A DNA stretch of 29,565 nucleotides, from positions 1 through 29,565 of IMG/VR virus record IMGVR_UViG_3300032313_000291. One strand, written 5' to 3'. Shown one piece after another: positions 1 through 8,108 of the stretch. The position numbers and the translations under genes are program-made. The notes under the pieces were generated by a model, which had not been told where the DNA came from, made no database searches, and was given only the letters and a program-made list of their open reading frames with translations. This DNA is from a virus. How positions within the stretch are numbered: position 1 is the stretch's first letter; the number at the start of each line of letters is the position of its first letter.

Positions 1-1218
1 GCATACGATAACGCTGATGCTATTCACAATATTTTATTTTATAAGGTTGGAAAGGCAGGCAGTGGCTCAACTGAGCAAAGGGCTGTACCAATAAAGCTTT
101 GGGGTGGCCTAGCACAGATTCTTGTAGATGATGGTAAGTTTACTGGTCAGTATCGCATGGCTAATGAGCAAAATCCAACGGTATATGATCTAGCAGTTGA
201 ATATCAGGACATTGGATCATCAAGAAGATTCTTCCTATACATCAACAACAAGTTAATTGCTACAGTTGTAGACGAATCACCACTTCCAATATACAACAAT
301 ATGGCATTGTTTGTTCGTGGGTCATCTAGGCTAATGTTTGAAAACATTTATGCTATTACAAATAACTATTCTCAGAATACTGTATATGCTTTAGACACGC
401 CAGTCAATGCAGCATTCTCTGATGACGAGATTGACATGAACGAGTCTTTCCGAAAGTATTCTATGAGCGGAATTGTTCAGTCTAGCTATCTGTCTGGTAT
501 TAGCCCTGCAGAGTCACCACAATATAATATGTACTTTGAAGAATTCGGAACCATTATGCGTGAAGCTGCATACTTTAATGTTCGATATGACAAAGCATTC
601 CCTGCTCTGTATGCAAAGCTATCCCCAACCTTTAATAAAATTAAGGGATATACAACTTCTGGATTTATCGCAAGTGCCTACGGTGCAGAGTTCATGGTCT
701 TTAATGCTACAGATACAGCATTAAGCCTAGATGAAACCAGCGGAAACTATTTAAGAATTCAGGGAGTAACATTTACCCAGGAATCAAGGCACGAGTATAG
801 CGTAGACGAATACTTTGACAAGAATAGCGATTATTCTAATCCACAGTTCTCTGGTAATGAGCTAGTGTCTTATCCAGTCAAAACTAAGAAAGACTATCAG
901 GATATTAAGGTTAGTCGATTGACGCATGGTAAAAAAGAGTTTACCCTAGATGCTCCATACATTCAGTCACACGATGATGCAGAAAACCTGCTTGGCTGGA
1001 TGATTTCAAAAATTATGAAGCCAAGAAGATCTATTGGACTAAAGGTGTTTGCTATGCCAATCCTGCAACTTGGTGATATAGTTGAGATTGATTACAAAGA
1101 TAGTGACGGCATCAATCAAGCGTCACTTGACGGTGCAAAGTTTGTTGTATATCAAATAGAGTATGCTAAGTCGCAGGATGGACCAGAGATGACTGTATTT
1201 TTGAGTGAGGTAGTGTAA
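1..1218 (+). CDS. Tail hub/minor tail protein, 5'-truncated by the window edge
   Basis: The frame is open from base 1, so the ATG at 157 is internal and the gene starts outside the window; 405 codons are visible. The first ~110 residues alternate strands and end in VRGSSRLMFENIYAI, resembling a concanavalin/LamG-type jelly roll. The C-terminal half (pattern LQLGDIVEIDYKD, then a final strand ending FLSEVV) resembles the end of siphophage tail hub or tail-tip proteins. Four more structural-looking genes follow, the next starting at a TAATG overlap, which supports a tail module. The structural role is inferred from order and fold-like patterns; the exact position in the tail is unknown. Confidence 0.6.
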   Translation, partial: AYDNADAIHNILFYKVGKAGSGSTEQRAVPIKLWGGLAQILVDDGKFTGQYRMANEQNPTVYDLAVEYQDIGSSRRFFLYINNKLIATVVDESPLPIYNNMALFVRGSSRLMFENIYAITNNYSQNTVYALDTPVNAAFSDDEIDMNESFRKYSMSGIVQSSYLSGISPAESPQYNMYFEEFGTIMREAAYFNVRYDKAFPALYAKLSPTFNKIKGYTTSGFIASAYGAEFMVFNATDTALSLDETSGNYLRIQGVTFTQESRHEYSVDEYFDKNSDYSNPQFSGNELVSYPVKTKKDYQDIKVSRLTHGKKEFTLDAPYIQSHDDAENLLGWMISKIMKPRRSIGLKVFAMPILQLGDIVEIDYKDSDGINQASLDGAKFVVYQIEYAKSQDGPEMTVFLSEVV

Positions 1219-1727
1219 TGGATTCTAGACCAGCATCAGTTACTAGCAATAGCTATGACTCCGAAACAAACGATTCTGTAAAGGTTGCTACGCCAGATAT
1301 CCTAATCCTGACAGAAGAGGCTATGTCTCCAGAGGTAATGACTGACTTAATCTTTGAAGATATTGGTGGTCAAGAGATTATTAGCATTGCCAGAAATGAT
1401 ATCATTAATGGTCAAAATGTTTTATATCAGCCAATTAAAAATATCACTAGCCTTTTTTATCAATACAACCCTCAAAACATTGTGGCTCTGCAAAAAACTG
1501 ACAAGGATTATTTTAAGAACTTTCCAATATCGCTACAGTCTCATATTCCAGAATGTGGTACTGGATACGATATTGTAAGCAACGCAGAGGTTTCTAACTG
1601 TAAGTATGTCTATGTTGATCCAGCAACAGGTAACTTAATTATTAATGTGATTAATATGTTGCCAGGTCAAGAAGTCGAGGTACAGATAATGACCACAGCA
1701 AGCGTTCTAGATGATACAATATATTAG
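1218..1727 (+). CDS. Putative minor tail protein
   Basis: A 169-residue protein whose ATG overlaps the previous stop (TAATG), implying translational coupling. It has a low-complexity Ser/Asp/Thr N-terminus (~1-30), then a region with PEVMTDLIFEDIGGQEII and a beta-rich C-terminus with two cysteines (~113 and ~128). No catalytic motif is visible. Its place between the hub-like protein and the fibre-like protein suggests a small tail or baseplate component. Family not recognised with certainty. Confidence 0.5.
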   Translation: MDSRPASVTSNSYDSETNDSVKVATPDILILTEEAMSPEVMTDLIFEDIGGQEIISIARNDIINGQNVLYQPIKNITSLFYQYNPQNIVALQKTDKDYFKNFPISLQSHIPECGTGYDIVSNAEVSNCKYVYVDPATGNLIINVINMLPGQEVEVQIMTTASVLDDTIY

Positions 1728-1733
1728 GATATT

Positions 1734-3125
1734 ATGATTACTAACACTGGAAAAGGCATTCTTGCCAAATACTTGATCGGACAAGCTCCATCATACGCAT
1801 CTTACATTGCCGTTGGCTGTGGGCCTCAGGCCTTGGATAGCGAAGAGCCTGGATTTACTACAGATCAGATTAGAGAGTACTCTGCCAAGAATGCTCTAGA
1901 CTTTGAGATGTTCCGTGTCCCAATTATTTCTAGGGGATATGTTAATGACGGTGGCGACGTTAAGCTAGTGCTAACTGCTGAGCTGCCAACTGAAGAGCGA
2001 TATGAAATCACAGAAGTTGGTGTATTCTCTGCTGGATCTAACCCATCAGCAGGTGCATTTGACAGCAAGAGTGTTTATTCGTTTGCTGAGACAGAGGGGT
2101 GGGAATATCACACTAACACTGGTGTGAAGGAAATCCCAACCATATACTCACCGCTAGACGATAGGGTTGTTAAAATAATTGGAGCAACGGCATCTGGTGT
2201 TAATATAACATATACTACCGATGCAGCACATGGTCTTGCTGTTGGAACTGTCATCTCTGTATCTGGAATATCTCCAAGTGTATTTAACTTATCTGGAAAA
2301 GCAATTGCAGCTGTCCCAACTTCAACAACTTTTAGACTTATTGCAGACTCTGCAGTAACTGGAACATTTGCATCTTCTGGTTACCTAATTAATGATGTTG
2401 ACACAAATATTATAAATCAGATTTATCCAGTGTTTTATACAAATGCTGACAACAAAACCTTTACAAATACAACAAGGCTTGCTCGCAATGAGCGATGCAG
2501 GTTCCTAAATAATATTGTTATGATTGCTGGAAATGATTCTGTTTTATCTAAGAATCAAGACGGGGCTCTTGATGTCGATTCTGGAAACCACATTCACATT
2601 ACTAATGCATCCTTTAACTTCAACAAAAACTCTCCAACAGATGAGCTTAAACTAGCTTTTTCAGTTATCAGTAAAAACCCTGCTTTAAATGTTGCTCCAG
2701 ACAACGTAAAAATTTTGGTAGAGTTTTCATCTTCTGATACATCCTCTTCTGGAGAGCATGCAAAATTTTCTGTAAATCTAGATAATGAAGGGTTTTCTGG
2801 AGACGGAGATAAAACTGTTGATTTTGGTGCTAACAGGTATTTCGTAGTTTCAAAGCAACTTCAAGAGTTGTCCTATACATCAGGATTTAACTGGGATATT
2901 GTGACAACTGTAAGAGTTTATGCTTATGTTGAGGTTGATGGCGAAGCGTCAAGTGGTTTTTATGTCGCCCTAGATTCAATGAGGCTAGAAAATCTCACTA
3001 CAAATAATCCATTATACGGATTGACAGGATATTCTGTTATGAAAACAGCTGGAGCCCTGCCAATTGTAAAGCTTGCAAACACATCTAATTTTATAGAGTT
3101 TAGAATTGCAATTGGAGTACAATAG
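1734..3125 (+). CDS. Tail fibre/receptor-binding protein
   Basis: 463 residues, preceded by AGGAT 5 bases before ATG. The N-terminus (ITNTGKGILAKYLIGQ, then YEITEVGVFSAG around 105) matches the pattern of phage tail-fibre or baseplate-attachment N-domains that carry a conserved GVF strand. A ~65-residue beta domain at ~140-215 (HGLAVGTVISVSGISP) is a module widespread in phage and metagenomic structural proteins. The C-terminal ~200 residues are beta-rich and could be a carbohydrate-binding jelly roll. Receptor binding is inferred from position and architecture. The stop overlaps the next GTG (TAGTG). Confidence 0.6.
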   Translation: MITNTGKGILAKYLIGQAPSYASYIAVGCGPQALDSEEPGFTTDQIREYSAKNALDFEMFRVPIISRGYVNDGGDVKLVLTAELPTEERYEITEVGVFSAGSNPSAGAFDSKSVYSFAETEGWEYHTNTGVKEIPTIYSPLDDRVVKIIGATASGVNITYTTDAAHGLAVGTVISVSGISPSVFNLSGKAIAAVPTSTTFRLIADSAVTGTFASSGYLINDVDTNIINQIYPVFYTNADNKTFTNTTRLARNERCRFLNNIVMIAGNDSVLSKNQDGALDVDSGNHIHITNASFNFNKNSPTDELKLAFSVISKNPALNVAPDNVKILVEFSSSDTSSSGEHAKFSVNLDNEGFSGDGDKTVDFGANRYFVVSKQLQELSYTSGFNWDIVTTVRVYAYVEVDGEASSGFYVALDSMRLENLTTNNPLYGLTGYSVMKTAGALPIVKLANTSNFIEFRIAIGVQ

Positions 3126-3550
3126 TGGCAGACAGGGGAATAAAAAACGTAGTGGTTTTAAAGCAAGACCTTCCTGCTGTAAATGCTGAAAATCAATACA
3201 GTGTCAGATATAGAATAGTTTCAGATGACAAAAACAGGTATTCTGAATGGTCACCAACTTTTCTAGTAACTGGTAATGGCATAACTCAAGTAACTGCTGA
3301 AGCCTCCGTTTCTGGTAAAGTTATTTCTATTGTTTGGAGTGATCCACAGCCAAGAGCTGGATATGATATTTTTATTAAGTTTGATAATGGGCAGGACTAC
3401 GCCTACCACGGTAAATCTACAACTACAAGCTACTCTTTGATTAGTACAGGCACCACCTCTTTTAAGTTTTTAATTCAGGTAGAGAGCATGTCTAAACAAA
3501 TTAATCAATCAATCAAAATCTATGAATCACAAGTGATTCCTCTGGTATAA
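3125..3550 (+). CDS. Fibronectin-III-like virion protein
   Basis: 141 residues with a GTG start overlapping the preceding TAG. The core (VSGKVISIVWSDPQPRAGYD, then YDIFIKFDNG and TSYSLI) has the Trp/Tyr spacing of a fibronectin type III or similar Ig-like fold at ~55-135. Such domains are common on phage tails, where they may bind the cell surface weakly. The N-terminus (VRYRIVSDDKNRYSEWSP) is also FN3-like, so there may be one and a half repeats. Structural role inferred from neighbours. Confidence 0.55.
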   Translation: MADRGIKNVVVLKQDLPAVNAENQYSVRYRIVSDDKNRYSEWSPTFLVTGNGITQVTAEASVSGKVISIVWSDPQPRAGYDIFIKFDNGQDYAYHGKSTTTSYSLISTGTTSFKFLIQVESMSKQINQSIKIYESQVIPLV

Positions 3551-3551
3551 T
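3524..3551 (+). promoter_or_regulatory. Extended -10 promoter with 16-bp palindrome
   Basis: TGGTATAAT (TATAAT at 3546-3551 with the TG extension) lies just before the gene at 3568. Immediately upstream is a perfect dyad, GAATCAC-AA-GTGATTC (3524-3539), covering where a -35 contact would be. It sits at the very end of the upstream coding region. An operator role is inferred. Confidence 0.45.
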
Positions 3552-3567
3552 GTCTTAGGAGAAAAAT

Positions 3568-4020
3568 ATGGCAAACATTCCAGTACCAGAGCGTGGTCAG
3601 CCTTTAGACCTAACGTATATCTATCAGCTAGCTAATGCTGTAAACCAGCTATCGCTACAGTCTGCTTATTCAGCAAACAAATTTGTTTCTATTGAGACCC
3701 CAGCAGCCAACGTTGGTAGACAAGATGTTAAGATTACAGACAGCAGAATTATTGGTGGATACCAGCAGCTTGCACCTAATAGCAACGTGACTGCAGGATC
3801 GTCTGTTGACTTTTCATATAATTTCCCAGGTGCTGACTTTAAGTATCCTCCAATTGTAACTGCAACTCCAGTAAATATTTCTGGAACAGAGGCAGGTAGT
3901 GATGTTACAATCATTCTTAAGCTTATCACTACTTCCCGTGTAGAGGGCGTAGTTAAGTTCGGAACAGGTGGTACTGCATCTGTAGGTATCAACCTAATTG
4001 CTGTAGGTGTACCAAACTAG
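3568..4020 (+). CDS. Small virion-associated protein
   Basis: 150 residues with a strong ribosome site (AGGAG, 6 bases before ATG). Residues ~10-35 are helical; the rest is beta-rich, ending in a Gly/Val/Thr stretch (VVKFGTGGTASVGINLIAVG). This resembles short tail-associated beta-sandwich proteins but has no diagnostic motif. It has its own putative promoter and dyad upstream, so it may be expressed separately from the preceding tail genes. Function unassigned. Confidence 0.5.
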   Translation: MANIPVPERGQPLDLTYIYQLANAVNQLSLQSAYSANKFVSIETPAANVGRQDVKITDSRIIGGYQQLAPNSNVTAGSSVDFSYNFPGADFKYPPIVTATPVNISGTEAGSDVTIILKLITTSRVEGVVKFGTGGTASVGINLIAVGVPN

Positions 4021-4028
4021 GATATCCT

Positions 4029-4559
4029 ATGGCTCTAGTAGACATGAAGTCTTACAATGATGCACCAGTAATTCCTGGTAGCAAAAAAGTATGGTTTTTA
4101 AATAATGACCTTGTAAGGGTGCACCATCTGAATAAATCTAATGGTATCATGTCTGTCTACAACATCACAAAAGATCAGCTTGAGAGCTGCCTAATTTCTG
4201 ACTTTAAAAGAAATCGTGAAAGAGCCTACACCGTAGGAGAAACGGCACAGTTAGTAAACAGGCACAAGAAGTACTTGCCAAACTTAATGAAGCGTGGTAT
4301 AATTCCACATCCAACAGGATCTCAGAAGGGTGGGGCAACTGGATGGCAAGTAAGAAGTTACTATTCAGAGTCGCAAGTTCGTGACATTCGTGATATACTA
4401 GCTTCCTACCATATGGGAAGACCCCGTAAGGATAAGCTAATTACAAATGATATAACACCTTCGCCACAAGAGTTGACACGGCGTATGGGTGATGGTATAC
4501 TGACTTATACAAGGACCGAAGACGGTCGATTCATTCCAGTGTGGTCTGAATCAATTTAA
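4029..4559 (+). CDS. MerR-like HTH protein with AT-hook motif
   Basis: 176 residues, ribosome site AGGAT. Residues ~66-124 (AYTVGETAQLVNRHKKYLPN ... RGIIPHP ... YYSESQVRDIRDIL) have the layout of a MerR-type winged helix: recognition helix, wing, then helix. Directly after it, GRPRKD at 130-135 is an AT-hook-like minor-groove motif. DNA binding is therefore likely. No effector-binding domain is seen. It lies at the switch from tail genes to replication genes, so a transcriptional role is plausible but inferred. Confidence 0.6.
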   Translation: MALVDMKSYNDAPVIPGSKKVWFLNNDLVRVHHLNKSNGIMSVYNITKDQLESCLISDFKRNRERAYTVGETAQLVNRHKKYLPNLMKRGIIPHPTGSQKGGATGWQVRSYYSESQVRDIRDILASYHMGRPRKDKLITNDITPSPQELTRRMGDGILTYTRTEDGRFIPVWSESI

Positions 4560-4575
4560 CAGAAAGAAAACGGGT

Positions 4576-4785
4576 ATGAATAACGAAGACACTAAGGTAC
4601 GTGTAGCACTAGGCTATACTCTTAATCTAGGCAACTTCCAGTCACTGCGTATTGATCTTGAGGTATCAGACAATAAGCGTGAAGGTGAAAACACCAATGA
4701 AGCATTTGAGCGTGTGTACAAGTTTGTTGAGGACAAGCTTGCTGATAAGGTCAAGGAAGCATCTGCTGAGGTAGAGGCAAAGTAA
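4576..4785 (+). CDS. Small hypothetical protein
   Basis: 69 residues with a highly charged composition (many Glu/Lys). A beta-like N-half (VALGYTLNLGNFQSLRIDLEVSD) is followed by a helical tail rich in Glu/Lys/Ala. The purine-rich AGAAAGAAAACGGG precedes ATG. Its stop is immediately followed by the ATG of the next gene. Family not recognised. Confidence 0.55.
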   Translation: MNNEDTKVRVALGYTLNLGNFQSLRIDLEVSDNKREGENTNEAFERVYKFVEDKLADKVKEASAEVEAK

Positions 4786-5094
4786 ATGGCTGACCGCAAA
4801 GACCAAATGGCTTTGCTAAGTAAGTTTGAAAAGCATTACAAGTTCAAGTACGACGTAAAGCCAAATTTAAATCGCTGGGCGGAAGCCTGGGCAGCTGATG
4901 CAATCATAGACTCATTCGGTTTACATAAGTGTTATGAGATGTTAGAATACTATTTTGATGTTCACCCATCTCCCACATGGAAGAATTTTGCAAACCAAAT
5001 TGACAACCTGATTGAGTCAAAGAGTCGTCTAGAAGATGACAGCATTGAAAGACTAGAACGAAGAAAGAAAGCAAGAGAGTGGCTAAGTGACTAG
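4786..5094 (+). CDS. Small protein upstream of helicase; possible helicase-loader-like
   Basis: 102 residues, largely helical, with a Trp-rich middle (LNRWAEAWAADAIIDS) and a very basic/acidic C-terminus (ERLERRKKAREWLSD). It overlaps the start of the DnaB-like helicase gene by 8 bases. Small proteins directly before phage DnaB genes are often loaders or helicase partners, but no sequence motif proves this. A helicase-associated function is inferred from position only. Confidence 0.5.
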   Translation: MADRKDQMALLSKFEKHYKFKYDVKPNLNRWAEAWAADAIIDSFGLHKCYEMLEYYFDVHPSPTWKNFANQIDNLIESKSRLEDDSIERLERRKKAREWLSD

Positions 5095-6310
5095 CGTAGA
5101 AGATAGAATTATATCTGCGGTATTGGAAGACAAGCAGCTTCACGTTTTGCTACAAGCAAACGTTGAGTCGCTGCTAAGAACCCATGGAGACATTTGGCAA
5201 TTCATTCGCAAGTATGCAGAGCTTAATGGATCTGTTCCACCAACATCTCTAGTTGTCGAAAAGTTTAGGGACTTCTCTCCTGTTTCTGGTATTGGTGCTA
5301 CTAAGCATCACCTAGAAGAACTTCAGGCATCATATCTAGAAGACAGCCTAAAGGAAATTCTAGTTTCTGCAGCCACTGATGTGCAAAATGGTAAAGGTGT
5401 TCAGGTCCTTGAGTCGCTAATTACAAAGACATCTGAGCTAAAGAAAAATACATCTGTTATTCGTGACATTGATGTTACAGATCTAGAGTCTGCAGTAGCA
5501 TACTATGAACATGTTCAGAAGCAGCAAGAGTTAGGCACAATTGGTATTAAGACTGGTCTGCCAGGATTTGACAACTACCTTCCTGCTGGTATTATGCCAG
5601 GACAGCTAGGCGTTATGCTTGCTTATCCAGGTATTGGAAAGTCTTGGCTATCGCTATACTTTGCGGTACAGGCATGGAAGCAGGGTAAGTCACCAATGGT
5701 TATCAGCCTTGAGATGAGTGAGACAGAGGTTCGCAACCGTGTCTTTGCAATCATGGGTGAGGGTCTGTGGTCACACAGAAAACTTTCTAATGGACAGATG
5801 GACATTGCGGACCTAAAGCGTTGGCACGAAAAGACTCTTAAGGGTAAGCCAGAGTTCCATATTATTTCTAATGATACTGGTGGAGACATTACGCCATCTG
5901 TATTGCGTGGAAAGATTGATCAGTACAAGCCTGACTTTGTTGTGGTTGACTACTTGCAGCTTATGTCTCCAAACCAAAAAGCAGATAATGAGACGGTACG
6001 TATGAAGAACCTTTCTCGTGAGCTAAAGCTTATGGCAATTGGAGAAGAAGTTCCTATTATCGCTATCTCATCTGCAACGCCAGATGACGTTACAAAGCTA
6101 GATACAGTACCTACCCTGGGTCAGACTGCTTGGTCTCGTCAAATTGCCTACGATGCTGACTGGGTGCTTGCTTTGGGTCGTGCTACAAACTCTGATATTA
6201 TTGAATGTGTATTCCGCAAAAACCGTAATGGTTTTATGGGAGACTTTTTAGTTCAGGTTGATTTTGATAAAGGCTGGTATAGGTACAAGGATTATGAAGA
6301 CAAGTCCTAA
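5087..6310 (+). CDS. dnaB: DnaB-like replicative DNA helicase
   Basis: 407 residues with a GTG start overlapping the upstream gene. A helical N-domain (~1-125) is followed by a RecA-fold motor. Walker A is AYPGIGKSW (179-187); Walker B is DFVVVDYLQL (283-292), with the YLQLM signature typical of DnaB/gp4-type helicases. A later RQIAYDADWVLALGR (~351-365) matches the arginine/strand region near the end of the motor. It unwinds DNA at the phage fork as a hexamer. The DnaG-like primase (7127) and DnaE (8774) nearby complete the replisome. It is slightly shorter than cellular DnaB (~450-470). Confidence 0.9.
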   Translation: MTSVEDRIISAVLEDKQLHVLLQANVESLLRTHGDIWQFIRKYAELNGSVPPTSLVVEKFRDFSPVSGIGATKHHLEELQASYLEDSLKEILVSAATDVQNGKGVQVLESLITKTSELKKNTSVIRDIDVTDLESAVAYYEHVQKQQELGTIGIKTGLPGFDNYLPAGIMPGQLGVMLAYPGIGKSWLSLYFAVQAWKQGKSPMVISLEMSETEVRNRVFAIMGEGLWSHRKLSNGQMDIADLKRWHEKTLKGKPEFHIISNDTGGDITPSVLRGKIDQYKPDFVVVDYLQLMSPNQKADNETVRMKNLSRELKLMAIGEEVPIIAISSATPDDVTKLDTVPTLGQTAWSRQIAYDADWVLALGRATNSDIIECVFRKNRNGFMGDFLVQVDFDKGWYRYKDYEDKS

Positions 6311-6863
6311 GATAGATAATGATTTTGTGACAGTATATTCAAATGAGATTGATGCTAAAAAATGCATTGATTTAATTGAAAAAATTAGCACCACCTCAGA
6401 CTATTTTTTAGAGGATGTTGAAAGAAGACCTCATAAGACTATGATCATGCCAGCATTTTATGATAAAGAGGATTCTACAGAACAAATAGAGCTAAAGAGT
6501 ATAGTCTTGTCTATATTTACAAAATATATGTATGAGTACATTTGTAAAAAAAGAATATCAAATATAGAACTTTTTGGTGGAGGAATGATTGTATCAAAGC
6601 TTTCTCCAGGCAGATCTATGGAAACCCATATTGATGTAAAGTATCCAGAATTAAACCCAAATGGCTTTATAGCAATGATATATATAAATGACGACTATGA
6701 AGGTGGAGAAATTTATTTTGAAAATCATAATTTTTCATATAAGCCATCTAGTGGAGATATAGTTTTTTATCAGATGGCAGAGCCACATGGAGTAAGGGCA
6801 TGCTCTATAAATGATAGATATAATATAGGATTTGTTTTTAGAGGCCAGCATATGTCAATATAG
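6294..6863 (+). CDS. 2-oxoglutarate/Fe(II)-dependent oxygenase
   Basis: 189 residues from ATG 6294, chosen because AAGG lies 4 bases upstream and it begins inside the helicase 3' end. The core shows the Fe(II) triad H112-x-D114 (in METHIDVKY) and H165 (EPHGVRAC), plus R175 for 2-oxoglutarate; GGEIYFEN (137-144) is typical of the prolyl-4-hydroxylase-like superfamily. Substrate unknown: a protein side chain, nucleotide or small metabolite are all possible. The gene is much more AT-rich than its neighbours, with heavy use of ATA isoleucine codons, suggesting recent acquisition. Confidence 0.8.
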   Translation: MKTSPKIDNDFVTVYSNEIDAKKCIDLIEKISTTSDYFLEDVERRPHKTMIMPAFYDKEDSTEQIELKSIVLSIFTKYMYEYICKKRISNIELFGGGMIVSKLSPGRSMETHIDVKYPELNPNGFIAMIYINDDYEGGEIYFENHNFSYKPSSGDIVFYQMAEPHGVRACSINDRYNIGFVFRGQHMSI

Positions 6864-6868
6864 ACTAG

Positions 6869-6874
6869 TATAAT
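6869..6874 (+). promoter_or_regulatory. -10 element for the gene at 6882 (possible leaderless start)
   Basis: TATAAT ends 7 bases before the ATG at 6882, where transcription would be expected to begin. No ribosome site is visible and no good -35 is seen. A leaderless mRNA is inferred. Confidence 0.35.
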
Positions 6875-6881
6875 ATGTTAT

Positions 6882-7208
6882 ATGATAAGCTATCATCATA
6901 GAGCTATTAAAAGGTTTAGCCTGGATGGAAACATCCACGATGATTCGGCTATTGCCAGACTAAAAATTGAATATTTAAATCTATTGGCTACAGAGATGAA
7001 GTTGTCTGGATATGTGCCAAGGATTGACATTAACCCAGACTTTACGATAAGATATAATGAACAGCACAAATATTTTGAATTTGAATTAAGTATTTATGGA
7101 GTATACGTAGGAAAGAAAAAGAGCGAATGGATATCAGGAGTAGACGAAACAAGACCAATCTTTACACCGCAGAACAAATTAAAAGAGTTCTCGAAGGAGC
7201 AGGTCTAA
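6882..7208 (+). CDS. Hypothetical protein
   Basis: 108 residues with a His-rich start (MISYHHRAIKRF). A predicted helix (~20-45) is followed by beta strands (YFEFELSIYGVYVG) and a basic tail. The first part shares the high AT content of the preceding oxygenase gene. The last 82 bases overlap the primase gene in another frame. No family recognised; it may be a replication accessory by location. Confidence 0.45.
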   Translation: MISYHHRAIKRFSLDGNIHDDSAIARLKIEYLNLLATEMKLSGYVPRIDINPDFTIRYNEQHKYFEFELSIYGVYVGKKKSEWISGVDETRPIFTPQNKLKEFSKEQV

Positions 7209-8071
7209 GCATTGAGTCTGAGGTAGACTCTGACTACATACTATTTTGCCCATTTCATGGCAACCACCGCACTCCAGCAGGTGAGGTTGACAAATCTACT
7301 GGTCTTTTCTTTTGCTTCTCGTGTCACCATGTCTGTGATCTTATCGAACTGATGATGCATACTACTGGTAGAACATACTTTGAGTCTGCCAGATATATCA
7401 AGAGCAAAGAACAGGAGTCATCCCTTATTGACTCAGTGGCTAAGCAGCTGGTTGTAAAGCCAGATTACATCCAATATGATAAAGCCATGATTGATAGACT
7501 TAACACTCAGGCTTTAGGTTCTAGTAGAGCAATGTCTTACTATGCTAAGAGGCAGATTACTGCAGAGTCAGTTCAGAAATTTAAGCTAGGGTATTCTGAA
7601 AAGCAGGACATGGTAACAATTCCAGTACATTCTCCAGACGGAATGGAAGTTGGTTTTGTTGGCAGATCTGTTGAGGGTAAAGACTTTAAGAATACTCCAG
7701 GACTGCCAAAGAGCAAAGTTTTATTTAATCTGCATAGGGTAAAGACCTCTAATAGCATCTACATTGTAGAGTCATCTTTTGATGCTATTAGGCTAAGCCA
7801 ATGCGGATTCCCAGCGGTAGCTACATTGGGTGCAAATGTATCCAGCTACCAAACAGACCTACTCAAAAAATACTTCAATAACATTATCGTTATTGCAGAC
7901 AATGATGAAGCAGGCGGTAACATGAAGGACAAGATTATTGAACGTCTTGGATCTCGTGTTACTGTTATCAAACTAGATAAACAATATAAAGATATTGGCG
8001 ACATGGACGACACAGCGATAAAATCTTTGGACCAATCGTTTGACAAGTCTATTGCTGCCATGCTAAACTAA
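7127..8071 (+). CDS. dnaG: DnaG-type DNA primase, shortened
   Basis: 314 residues, about half the length of bacterial DnaG. The N-terminal CHC2 zinc ribbon uses C41, H44, C63 and C66 (CPFHGNH ... FCFSC). The Toprim domain has the catalytic Glu at 215 (YIVESSFDAIRL) and the DND motif at 258-260 (VIADNDEAGG). The C-terminal helicase-binding domain of cellular DnaG is absent. It makes RNA primers for lagging-strand synthesis with the phage helicase. The only in-frame ATG is at 7127, inside the upstream gene; no strong ribosome site precedes it, so translation may be coupled. Confidence 0.85.
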   Translation: MDIRSRRNKTNLYTAEQIKRVLEGAGLSIESEVDSDYILFCPFHGNHRTPAGEVDKSTGLFFCFSCHHVCDLIELMMHTTGRTYFESARYIKSKEQESSLIDSVAKQLVVKPDYIQYDKAMIDRLNTQALGSSRAMSYYAKRQITAESVQKFKLGYSEKQDMVTIPVHSPDGMEVGFVGRSVEGKDFKNTPGLPKSKVLFNLHRVKTSNSIYIVESSFDAIRLSQCGFPAVATLGANVSSYQTDLLKKYFNNIIVIADNDEAGGNMKDKIIERLGSRVTVIKLDKQYKDIGDMDDTAIKSLDQSFDKSIAAMLN

Positions 8072-8108
8072 AAAACCAAAATATAAATAAAGTATAAAGG
8101 AGAATATT

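Noticed and set aside
6258-6293. Longer N-terminus for the oxygenase
   Set aside because: ATG 6294 has AAGG upstream; the extra 12 codons lie wholly in the helicase coding region.
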